Origin: Methanobacteriota archaeon
GTDB taxonomy: Archaea; Thermoplasmatota; Thermoplasmata; RBG-16-68-12
NCBI GenBank assembly: GCA_020029475.1
Contig: JAIBJG010000007.1
Location: forward strand, 1-39,102
Direction: 5' to 3'
Length of the DNA stretch: 39,102 nucleotides
In this document: positions 16,423 through 23,911 of the stretch, piece after piece
Layout of the letters: every line of letters begins with the position of its first letter
How positions within the stretch are numbered: the stretch's first letter is position 1
The notes under the pieces: generated by a model
What the model was told of the DNA's origin: nothing
The model's input: the letters and a program-made list of their open reading frames with translations, nothing else
Database searches by the model: none
Made by a program: the position numbers and the translations under genes

Positions 16423-16743
16423 CTACCGGAAGATGAGTCCCACGCCCGCCGCGACGTCGTCCTCCTGGTCCCGGATCTTCTGCCGGACCGCCGCGGCCTT
16501 CGCGGGGGGGAGTTCCTCCGCGATCCCCTTGAACAGCTCCGCCGCGCGGGCGAGCGCCATTTCGTCGCCCTCGACCAGGACGAGAGTCCCGAGCCCGGGA
16601 AAACCGAGAGCGTCCGCGTCCCGCTCCACGATGCTCTGGCGGCTCACGAGGTCGTCCTTCAGGACCTCGTCCTTCTGTGGCTTCTTGGCGGGGGGCACGC
16701 TGAACACCTTGAACATCGAGCGCTCGAACCGGGGCGCCGCCAT
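16423..16743 (-). CDS. hypothetical protein, soluble
   Basis: A 106-residue product beginning MAAPRFERSMFKVFSVPP. It is mostly helical and charged, with a hydrophobic core stretch LGFPGLGTLVLVEGDEMAL (about residues 46-64) and a C-terminal RQKIRDQEDDVAAGVGLIFR. No known domain is recognised. The ATG is 11 nt after the stop codon of the 53-residue membrane-protein gene, so the two probably form an operon. A longer open frame reaches 16968 but overlaps the small membrane-protein gene in another frame, so I rejected that extension. Confidence 0.6.
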   Translation of the reverse strand: MAAPRFERSMFKVFSVPPAKKPQKDEVLKDDLVSRQSIVERDADALGFPGLGTLVLVEGDEMALARAAELFKGIAEELPPAKAAAVRQKIRDQEDDVAAGVGLIFR

Positions 16744-16754
16744 AAACGCTGCGG

Positions 16755-16916
16755 TCACTCCTCTTCGTGGATCGCGAGGAACGGGAGGATGAGGAGGAAC
16801 GCCCCGACGACGAAGAACCCCATTCCCGTGAGGCGATCGACCGTCCCCGCGACCGCGAGACCGGCGACGAAGAACGCGATCCCGAGCAGGACCAGGAACG
16901 CCCGGGGGCGGGACAC
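16755..16916 (-). CDS. 53-residue two-helix membrane protein
   Basis: A short gene starting GTG at 16916. The product begins MSRPRAFLVLLGIAFFVAGL, has a first helix at about residues 6-22, a short loop TVDRLTGMG and a second helix to about residue 48, then the acidic end HEEE. A TATA-like CCTTTACG lies about 25-30 nt upstream on the minus strand, which supports a leaderless GTG. Codon use and hydrophobic pattern look real. It is followed closely by the gene at 16423-16743. Function unknown. Confidence 0.6.
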   Translation of the reverse strand: MSRPRAFLVLLGIAFFVAGLAVAGTVDRLTGMGFFVVGAFLLILPFLAIHEEE

Positions 16917-17012
16917 CGCCGTGCCATCCGGGGGCCGGACGTAAAGGTTTCGCGGCCGCCCTCCCCAAGCGGTTGCGACACGTTTTGATAATTGTCCAAA
17001 TAACTTAATCTC

Positions 17013-17028
17013 CGAACGCCCACGTTCG
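17013..17028. promoter_or_regulatory. inverted repeat between TATA box and start of the GAF-PAS gene
   Basis: CGAACG, spacer CCCA, CGTTCG: a 6-bp perfect inverted repeat between an AT-rich promoter region (TTGATAATTGTCC and AATAACTTAATC, about 16985-17010) and the start codon. Bound protein here would block the transcription start, so a repressor site is plausible. Confidence 0.35.
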
Positions 17029-17038
17029 AAAGGGAGTG

Positions 17039-18001
17039 ATGCTTCCAGACGGGGAGCTCGGAGACCAGAAGGTCCTCGCCGCGCTCCTGGGGATCTCGGA
17101 GATGGTCGCGGGGCTCACGGACCTCGAGGAGGTCCTCGGCGCCATCGTCCGGATCACGCCGCAGCTCGTCGGCGTGGACCGGTGCGCGATCCTCCTGCTC
17201 GACCCCCACAGACGGGAGTTCCGGACCGCGCAGGTCTTCGGCCCGGACCGGGAGCGGAACGCGACCTTCCAGAGACTCGTCCTCCGGGAGGAGGAAGTCC
17301 GGGCGCTTGCGCACCGGATCCTGGAGCAGAAGCTACCCGCCCTCGTCCGGGCGGGGTCCCTCCCGCCGTCGATGGCGGACACCCTCGGGATGCGGACCGT
17401 CCTCATCGTCCCCCTCGTGTGCCGGGACGAGGTCCTCGGGATCATGACCCTGGACCACACCCAGGGCCTGCGGCTCTTCACCTCGAAGGAGATCAACGTC
17501 GTGATGGGCGTCGCGCAGCAGGCGGCGATCGCGATCGAGAACTTCCGGCTGAAGTCCATTGCCGCACGGACGCGGGAGACCCTCCGGGTCGCGAGCGAGA
17601 TCCTCGCGGCCGGGCTCATCACCCTGACGGGGGAGTACCGGATTCTGTCCCTCGACCCCATGGCGGAGTCCCTCCTCCAGTGGACCACGTCGGAGGTCCA
17701 AGGGAAGGGGTTCTCGCAGACGTTCACGGTCACGGACCGCGAGGGGGTCCGGCTCCCCGACGTCGCGGAGGCCGCGGACCTCGTGCTCCGATCCGTCGGT
17801 CGGAGGGACCCTCCCGTCCTGTACTTCCGGAGGAAGGACGGCAGCCGCGTCCTGTGCGAGGTCCGCGCCGCGCCCGTCCGGGACGACCTGGGGGAGGTCG
17901 TCGAGATCGTGTGCGTACTCCGGCGGACGACCGGCGACGGCGAGGTCGAGGGGCCCGTCGGGACCCCGGTGGCCCGTCGCGTCCTCAACGCGGCCCCGTG
18001 A
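17039..18001 (+). CDS. GAF-PAS sensor protein without a recognisable output domain
   Basis: A 320-residue cytosolic protein. A GAF domain spans about residues 10-175 (helix GISEMVAGLTDLEEVLGAIV, strand DRCAILLLDPHRREF, and GIMTLDH near the end). A PAS-like domain follows from about 185 to 300 (ILSLDPMAESLLQW; LYFRRKDGSRVLCEVRAAPV). There is no histidine kinase, GGDEF or DNA-binding domain, so it must signal by protein contact if at all. The start is ATG 17039, immediately after an in-frame GTG at 17036; both are close to leaderless. It ends one base before the convergent HTH-ATPase gene, which may be its partner by context only. Confidence 0.82.
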   Translation: MLPDGELGDQKVLAALLGISEMVAGLTDLEEVLGAIVRITPQLVGVDRCAILLLDPHRREFRTAQVFGPDRERNATFQRLVLREEEVRALAHRILEQKLPALVRAGSLPPSMADTLGMRTVLIVPLVCRDEVLGIMTLDHTQGLRLFTSKEINVVMGVAQQAAIAIENFRLKSIAARTRETLRVASEILAAGLITLTGEYRILSLDPMAESLLQWTTSEVQGKGFSQTFTVTDREGVRLPDVAEAADLVLRSVGRRDPPVLYFRRKDGSRVLCEVRAAPVRDDLGEVVEIVCVLRRTTGDGEVEGPVGTPVARRVLNAAP

Positions 18002-18002
18002 A

Positions 18003-19088
18003 CTATCGCGTCGCGGCCCGGGAGAACAGGAGGAGCCGGATCTCCGCGAGGGTGAACCGGGAGACCTCCCGGAGCCTTGCGGCGTTTCCGTCCCGGATCA
18101 GCGTGAGGTACAGCGGGCACCCCTTCGTGAGGAGGTACACCTGCCGGAGGGACTCCGCACCGATCGCGGGGTTCCCCAGGAGCTGCCGGGTCCCCTCCGG
18201 GCTCAGCCCCTTCAGTCGGATCTCTCGCACGGTCCCCTTCCGGACCTCCGCGGGGCCGTAGAACCGGCAGTACGAGGGGGTCGCCTCCTGCGCGAGGACG
18301 AGGAGTTTCGCCCCCGGACTCGAGGCGATGGTCGCGAGGAGCGCGGAGACCGCATCGACGACGCCCTCCGACACCTCTCCGTATCCGTCGAGGACGATGA
18401 GGGGCTTCAGGGCGGGGATGTCCCGCTCAAGCCCGTCCGGGTTGCCGGACCCGCCGAGGCTCCGCAGCGAGGACGCGATGTCGCGCCGGAGACCCGCGGG
18501 ATCGTCGGGGGCGACATCGACCCAGGTGGAGGGCCGCCGCGTTCCCGCGGTGAACGCGCGGGCGAGCGCCGTCTTCCCCATGCCCCGGGATCCGTACACG
18601 ACGAAGGCGGGGACTGGACCTTTGAGCCATTCCGCGATCGCCGTGAGGTCGGACTCGCGCTCGATCAGGTCCGACTCCGGAACCGTCAACGCGACTTGGC
18701 GGGGGCGGTAGACGCCCGCGTCGTCGAGGCCCGAGACGATCTCCCCCGGGGCCACGCGAAGTTCCGCGGCGAGGGCGCCGATCGCGATCCGCCGGTCCCC
18801 GAACCGCACCTCCTCGGACTCGAGCCCTCCGAGGAGCTCCCGCGCGCGGCGGATCCCTGCCTCCGTGAGCGCGTATACGCGGACCTTGCGACCCCGGCCC
18901 CGCAGACGTCCCTCGCGGACCTCCGCGGAACCGTCTTCGACGAGCCGCTTCACCGCACGGGGCACGTGGCTCCGGCGCAATCCCGTGCCCACGGAGATCC
19001 CCTCCTGTGTCGCCTCTTGCACCGCGTCCTTCGCGTTCCACATGGGGAGGAGGTGGACGAGGACCCGCTCCGCCGCGGTCAGGAGCAC
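18003..19088 (-). CDS. winged-helix AAA/STAND-like ATPase, predicted transcription regulator
   Basis: A 361-residue protein with an N-terminal winged helix (about residues 1-90; recognition region GLRRSHVPRAVKRLVEDG and wing RGRGRKVRVYALTEAG). A P-loop ATPase follows with Walker A GSRGMGKT (166-173) and Walker B PLIVLDGYGE (about 228-237). LPLYLTLI-like helical sequence at the end resembles archaeal MNS/STAND ATPases. The layout suggests an ATP-dependent DNA-binding switch. The start is GTG 19088, with a TATA-like TTGATATGAAAT 20-35 nt upstream. It is divergent from the giant pilin-like gene, and two inverted repeats in the shared gap are candidate sites for it. Confidence 0.8.
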   Translation of the reverse strand: MLLTAAERVLVHLLPMWNAKDAVQEATQEGISVGTGLRRSHVPRAVKRLVEDGSAEVREGRLRGRGRKVRVYALTEAGIRRARELLGGLESEEVRFGDRRIAIGALAAELRVAPGEIVSGLDDAGVYRPRQVALTVPESDLIERESDLTAIAEWLKGPVPAFVVYGSRGMGKTALARAFTAGTRRPSTWVDVAPDDPAGLRRDIASSLRSLGGSGNPDGLERDIPALKPLIVLDGYGEVSEGVVDAVSALLATIASSPGAKLLVLAQEATPSYCRFYGPAEVRKGTVREIRLKGLSPEGTRQLLGNPAIGAESLRQVYLLTKGCPLYLTLIRDGNAARLREVSRFTLAEIRLLLFSRAATR

Positions 19089-19113
19089 GTGGGTCCGAAC
19101 CCGCGGATTTCAT

Positions 19114-19147
19114 ATCAACAATTCGGTCCGAGCGCCGCGTTGTTGAT
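19114..19147. promoter_or_regulatory. inverted repeat ATCAACAA-N18-TTGTTGAT in the divergent promoter
   Basis: The arms at 19114-19121 and 19140-19147 are perfect 8-bp reverse complements. The left arm overlaps the TATA-like region of the HTH-ATPase gene, so binding there could give autoregulation as well as control of the pilin-like gene. Confidence 0.5.
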
Positions 19148-19152
19148 TCTCA

Positions 19153-19173
19153 GCGCGCGAAAAGTTCGCGCGC
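19153..19173. promoter_or_regulatory. inverted repeat GCGCGCGAA-AAG-TTCGCGCGC
   Basis: Perfect 9-bp arms (19153-19161 and 19165-19173) with a 3-nt spacer, 5 bp from the preceding inverted repeat and about 30 bp upstream of the TATA box of the giant pilin-like gene. It is an operator candidate; as RNA it would be a strong hairpin but lies before the predicted start of that transcript. Confidence 0.5.
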
Positions 19174-19204
19174 CGCGGACGCATTGGTAATGACCACGAT
19201 ACCG

Positions 19205-19212
19205 TTATATAT
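19205..19212 (+). promoter_or_regulatory. TATA box for the giant pilin-like gene
   Basis: TTATATAT is one of the strongest TATA matches in the window. It lies 53 nt before ATG 19265, leaving a leader of about 25-30 nt that carries the Shine-Dalgarno-like GGAATGGAG. Confidence 0.65.
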
Positions 19213-19264
19213 CGACCTGCCGCGTAGGCGGACCGTTTCCCCCAAGGAATGGAGTGCTGCCCCC

Positions 19265-22200
19265 ATGAAGCCCATTCGACGCTACCTGCGCGAGGATGAC
19301 CGCGGCGTGTCCGAGGTCATCGGAACGATCCTGATCCTCGGGATGACGGTCTCCCTCTTCGCGGCGATCATCATCTGGGTCACCTCAATCCCGACGCCGA
19401 CGACGAACGTCCGCCTCGAGCTCGACGGCGCGTTGATCCCGCTGAAGGACACGAACGGGAACTGGGCGGGAGTGAACGTCACGATCACGCACCGCGGGGG
19501 CGAGAGCCTCGGCTTCCCGGAAACCCGCGTGTACCTGACGATCACGAAGGCGAGCGGCACCTCCCAGACGGAGGTCCTGCGGACGAAGGGGACGATCAAC
19601 TGGGGCCCGAACCTCGGGTCCCCCTACGGCCTCATCGACGGGACGGACAGCACATGGAACATCAACGAGCGGTGGTCGATCGCGAACAAGACCGTGGACC
19701 CGACGGACAAGATCCGTGCGACCGTCGTCGACATCTCGCGGAGCGTGGTCCTGTGGCAGGAGGACATCCTCGGGCCCCAGGGCAGTCACCCGCCCCTGTT
19801 CCTGGAGAAGTGGGCGGACGGCGACCCCGAGACGACGACGATCGAGATCCCGAAGACCGGTTCGCCGTTCACGATCTACGCGAGGGTCACGGACGATGAC
19901 GGGAACCTGCAGAGCGTGAACGCGACCCTGACGATCTTCTACGGGACGCCGGACCCGTGCTCCGTCCCCCAGCCGATGTCGGACTCCGGGACGAACGGGG
20001 ACGTCGTCTCCGGCGACGGGATCTGGACCCTGAAGCGGGAGTGCATGGTCCCGACGAACCTCACGTGGGACGGGTCCATCGTCCTGTTCAGCGCGACGGA
20101 CGGCACGTTCGTGACGACGTCCCGGATGACCCTGCGGGTCGTGTTCGGGACCTCCCCGGGCGGCGGTGGCGGGGGCGGGAACACCTCCGGCCGGCCTCCG
20201 AACCTGCGGTACAACGGCCTCCAGGGATACAACCTGTTCAACGCGAGCCAGTGGGACAAGGCCGAGTTCGCGGCGAAGGAGACCCGGACGTTCAAGGCGA
20301 ACGAGCGGGTCGTCGTCGTCGTCGGGTCCTATCTCCTGAAGGACGCGGTGAGCCGGGACCAGTACTTGATGACGGACCCCTTCGGCGGCGGGAACTCGCC
20401 CACGTCGGTCGTGTACGGGACGAACAAGATCCCGAACCCCGCGACGAAGCCCTCGAACCTCCAGGCGTTCCGGTTCTACAAGCAGGTGAACGGGTACAAC
20501 GTCTTCATCTACCGCTTCGACATCAACAACGTCTCCAGCACCGGGATCAACTTCTACCGGAACCCGGTCCACCCGCCGTACTACTGGTTCGCGCGGTACT
20601 CCATGAGCATCGACATGATCGACTCCCAGGGGACGCGCTTCAACACGACGGACGCGATGAACATCACGGACAACGACGGGTTCATGCGGCAGTTCCCCGC
20701 GATCGAGACGTACAGCGACTCCGCGTACACCCAGAAGACGAACACGTTCCTTTCCACGGACCGTGCGTACGTCTCGGTCCAGATGTTCAGCGTCGACGCG
20801 ACGACGGACCAGGTCACGTTCGGGAACGTCCAGATCCGGGACTTCCTGGGCGGTGTGCAGGTCTTCAAGTCGTTCGTGAACGGCCGGGACGCGATCCCGC
20901 CGCTGTGCCCGGTCACGGGCGCCTGCACGGGCCGCGCCCTCGGCGTCGACGGCGCCACGATCACGTACCGGTTCATGGTGAACCTGAGCCTCACGGACGG
21001 AGATCCGTGGGTGGAGGGGTCCCAGAACTACGCGATGTCGATCTCGTACGTCGACGACGCGGATGAGACGTACACCGCGCTCTCCGCCCAGCTCCTGATC
21101 CGCGCCGCATTGTTCCGGCTCGACATCGCGGGCGGGAACCTCGACACGACCGGGCCCGCGTGGGGCACCCACGACTACGGGTACTACTACGAGAACCTGA
21201 ACGGGGTCGACAAGTGGCGGAAGATCCGCTTCGAGTACTGCGGGCTCCCCGGCGCCGGCCAGTGCAAGAACGCGGAGACCCATGCGGTCGCGTTCCTGGA
21301 CGGCGAGAACGACGGGGACCTGGACATCGCGGACTCCATCAAGCTCGACGCCAACAGCGCCGAGATCAACTACTACCGCCGGCAGGTCGACTTCGACGGC
21401 AACGTGATCTTCACGAAGTTCAACCTGGTCGCGCTGAGCGGTGCGAGCATCTACTGCAACGACATCGCGATCGGGGACCTCGACGGGAACTTCCTCCCCG
21501 AGATCGTTTGCGGGATCACGGACGGCCGCCTCGTCTACTTCAAGAACGACGGGACGTGGACGACGGGAAGCCCCTCCCCGTTCATCACGATCGATTCCAC
21601 CCGTGTCCAGCAGATCTGGGGGGTCACGATCGGGGACTTCGACCGGGACGGGGACCGGGACATCGCCGTCGCCCGCACAGGCGGGACCGTGACGTACTAC
21701 CTGAACCTGAACGGCCAGGGCTCCTTCTCCACCGGCGCGATCACGGACCGCTGGTATGCGGAGGCGGAGGTCACGAACACGGGAACGCACAACCCGGACT
21801 TCCTCGCGACGATCGCAAGCGACAACAACGATGAGGCGGTCCAGGAGGGGCTGAAGACGGAGCCCGCCCAGACCGGGACGACCCAGAACCCGGGCTTCAA
21901 CACCTCCTCGACCTCCTGGACGTACGCGGACTGGGAGAACGGAGGGTCGGCGAGCGGGAACTGGCAGAACAGCGGCGGGAACCCGGACGGCCTCGTGTAC
22001 GTGCAGACGAATTTCCTCGCGAGCCAGACCGTGAGCGGGCTCTGGCGCCAGAGCTTCACGACCACCGGCTCCACCCCGTACACGGCGACGGTCGAGTTCG
22101 ACCGGAAGGTCTCGCAGATCCAGGCAGGGGCCACGACGAGGGTGTTCGTGTTCGTCGACGCGGGCTCTGGCAACCCGACGGTCGGGACGGAGATCACGAC

Positions 22201-23305
22201 GCCGTTCACGCACACGACGACGACGGGATGGATCCAGAGCGGCGCGATTTCGGTACCGTCGAACAAGCTTCCGGCCCCGGGGACGTACCACCTGAAGATC
22301 GCGGCACGGACGACGAACCCGGGCTCGGGCGGGACGAACACGATCGTCCAGTTCGACAACATCTACCTGAACTGGTCGAGCACGGGTGGGCAGGCGAGCG
22401 AGCTCGAGCACTACTGGCGGATGCAGCCGATGCCGAACCGGCCCCTGTCGACGTACGCGCTCCGGTTCGAGTCCCACCGGTCCTCGCCCACGGACGGAGA
22501 CTTCTTCGCGATCGCGTACTCGATCGATGTCTCGGGCGCGGACCCGACGACGGGCACGTACACGACGATCCTCTGGGTGAACACGACGAGCGACGTCGCC
22601 CAGAACTACAACTTCCCCGTGAACCTGCAGAACAAAATCGTGTGGATCCGGGCGATCGACATCGACCATCACGTCGGGAACACGACCCTCGACACCCTGT
22701 ACCTGGACCAGATGTACATCGAGGTCACGACCGCGGCAATCCAGCCGGGCTCCGTGGTCACGCTGCCCTCGACACCGGCCGACGCGAAGGCGATCGACTC
22801 CGACGACCAGGACGCCGACGGGTACGTCGACGTCGTGGTCGGGACCTCGAACGGGAAGGTGTACAAGGCCATCGGGTTCGCCGGCGGTCTCCAGACCCCG
22901 GGCGGCATCTTCTACACGGTCACCGGGAACCCGGCGATCACGGGGATCAAGCTCGCGAACATCACCGCGTCGGGCACCGGACTCGAGATCGTGGTGTCCT
23001 ACGGGACGAACGTCCGCGTGATCTCCGGGAACGGGAACTCCGGGAGCTCGATCTTCGTCCTCGCCCCCGCGACGAGCGTGACGATCAACGCCCTCGCGGC
23101 GGGGGACGTCGATGGTGACGGGGACGACGACATCGTCGTCGCGACCGCGAACGCGGGCCCCGCCCTCGTGTACTACCGGAACCTCGGCGGGGCGGGCACG
23201 ATCTGGCAGAACTACAACATCGAGCCGCTGCCCGGAGGCACGACGATCACGATCCTCGACATCGACCTCGGCGACGGGAACAAGTCTCTCTACCTCGGAC
23301 GCTAG
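19265..23305 (+). CDS. giant pilin-like surface protein with FG-GAP repeats
   Basis: A 1346-residue protein. The N-terminus REDDRGVSEVIGTILILG, continuing through a 21-residue hydrophobic stretch, is the archaeal type IV pilin (Pilin_N) signal, cut before or near V15 by a class III peptidase. Beyond it lie a beta-rich domain (to about 300), a Gly linker near 299-305 and a large unrecognised region (about 310-660). FG-GAP/VCBS-like repeats occupy about 675-825 (GDLDGNFLPEI, GDFDRDGDRDI). A jelly-roll-like domain at about 875-1038 is shared with the CPBP protease at 13929. More FG-GAP units (DSDDQDADGYVDV, GDVDGDGDDDI) run to the end. Most pilins have 100-250 residues, so this may be a membrane-tethered adhesin using a pilin anchor. 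The stop codon overlaps that of the convergent gene. Confidence 0.85.
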   Translation: MKPIRRYLREDDRGVSEVIGTILILGMTVSLFAAIIIWVTSIPTPTTNVRLELDGALIPLKDTNGNWAGVNVTITHRGGESLGFPETRVYLTITKASGTSQTEVLRTKGTINWGPNLGSPYGLIDGTDSTWNINERWSIANKTVDPTDKIRATVVDISRSVVLWQEDILGPQGSHPPLFLEKWADGDPETTTIEIPKTGSPFTIYARVTDDDGNLQSVNATLTIFYGTPDPCSVPQPMSDSGTNGDVVSGDGIWTLKRECMVPTNLTWDGSIVLFSATDGTFVTTSRMTLRVVFGTSPGGGGGGGNTSGRPPNLRYNGLQGYNLFNASQWDKAEFAAKETRTFKANERVVVVVGSYLLKDAVSRDQYLMTDPFGGGNSPTSVVYGTNKIPNPATKPSNLQAFRFYKQVNGYNVFIYRFDINNVSSTGINFYRNPVHPPYYWFARYSMSIDMIDSQGTRFNTTDAMNITDNDGFMRQFPAIETYSDSAYTQKTNTFLSTDRAYVSVQMFSVDATTDQVTFGNVQIRDFLGGVQVFKSFVNGRDAIPPLCPVTGACTGRALGVDGATITYRFMVNLSLTDGDPWVEGSQNYAMSISYVDDADETYTALSAQLLIRAALFRLDIAGGNLDTTGPAWGTHDYGYYYENLNGVDKWRKIRFEYCGLPGAGQCKNAETHAVAFLDGENDGDLDIADSIKLDANSAEINYYRRQVDFDGNVIFTKFNLVALSGASIYCNDIAIGDLDGNFLPEIVCGITDGRLVYFKNDGTWTTGSPSPFITIDSTRVQQIWGVTIGDFDRDGDRDIAVARTGGTVTYYLNLNGQGSFSTGAITDRWYAEAEVTNTGTHNPDFLATIASDNNDEAVQEGLKTEPAQTGTTQNPGFNTSSTSWTYADWENGGSASGNWQNSGGNPDGLVYVQTNFLASQTVSGLWRQSFTTTGSTPYTATVEFDRKVSQIQAGATTRVFVFVDAGSGNPTVGTEITTPFTHTTTTGWIQSGAISVPSNKLPAPGTYHLKIAARTTNPGSGGTNTIVQFDNIYLNWSSTGGQASELEHYWRMQPMPNRPLSTYALRFESHRSSPTDGDFFAIAYSIDVSGADPTTGTYTTILWVNTTSDVAQNYNFPVNLQNKIVWIRAIDIDHHVGNTTLDTLYLDQMYIEVTTAAIQPGSVVTLPSTPADAKAIDSDDQDADGYVDVVVGTSNGKVYKAIGFAGGLQTPGGIFYTVTGNPAITGIKLANITASGTGLEIVVSYGTNVRVISGNGNSGSSIFVLAPATSVTINALAAGDVDGDGDDDIVVATANAGPALVYYRNLGGAGTIWQNYNIEPLPGGTTITILDIDLGDGNKSLYLGR

Positions 23306-23910
23306 ACGAGGCGCCCGAGGACTCCCTTCGCGCGCTCCACGTCGATGAGCGCGAGCAGGACCCCGTGGCGAGAGGCCACCTGTCGGATCCGGCGCGCGAG
23401 GAACGCCTCCCGCTCCGCGATGAGCTTCCGGTAGCCCGCGGACTGGTTCACGACGGAGTCCCACTCCCGCACGAAGTCCACCGGTGACGCGGCTTTCGAC
23501 GCCCACTTCCGGAGCCTTCCCTCGCGCACGTTCGCGAGGAGGATGTCCACCGTGGACACGGACGCGACGTACGTGCTCGAGTACTGCTCGTCGTCCATGT
23601 CCAGAGGGTACACGGGGATCGACCGCTCAGTCGACGTCCCGAGCGCGACGACGAAACACGGCGGGGGCTTCCGGACATCCCCGAACCGGGAGAGTCCCCG
23701 GACGTACACCTCCTCCTCGACGTTGTCCGGTGGAACGTTCTCCCCGGAGTGCGCCTTCAACGCCTCAAGCTCCTCGCGCCCGATGCTGAGGGCGACGGCC
23801 TCCGGTCGGACCTCCTGGAACGCGGCCACGACGGACTCCGACTCCGACACGAGTCCCCGGATGACGGGCATCACGTGGACGCGGCACCCGCCGAGGACGA
23901 CGACGTCCAT
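23302..23910 (-). CDS. hypothetical protein, possible TraB-like relation
   Basis: A 202-residue protein. The start MDVVVLGGCRVHVMPVIRGL with RPEAVALSIGREELEALKAH weakly recalls the TraB/PrgY family (a GTAHV-like strand, then a helix and a DVVAVEL-like strand), but the family's catalytic-type motifs are not clear. The C-terminal part is helical (KLIAEREAFLARRIRQVA). The ATG comes one base after the stop of the COG1395 regulator, so the two are an operon and possibly functionally linked. I would treat the TraB relation as a guess. Confidence 0.65.
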   Translation of the reverse strand: MDVVVLGGCRVHVMPVIRGLVSESESVVAAFQEVRPEAVALSIGREELEALKAHSGENVPPDNVEEEVYVRGLSRFGDVRKPPPCFVVALGTSTERSIPVYPLDMDDEQYSSTYVASVSTVDILLANVREGRLRKWASKAASPVDFVREWDSVVNQSAGYRKLIAEREAFLARRIRQVASRHGVLLALIDVERAKGVLGRLV

Positions 23911-23911
23911 C

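Noticed and set aside
16997-17004. CAAATAAC near the GAF-PAS gene resembling the spacer and arm of the GAPDH inverted repeat
   Set aside because: The similarity is eight AT-rich bases without the symmetric partner arm, and is explained by TATA-type sequence.
19385-23506. A 1373-codon open frame antisense to the giant pilin-like gene
   Set aside because: Composition is Arg/Asp/Val-rich and low in complexity, with no recognisable domain. The sense frame has a pilin signal and FG-GAP repeats.
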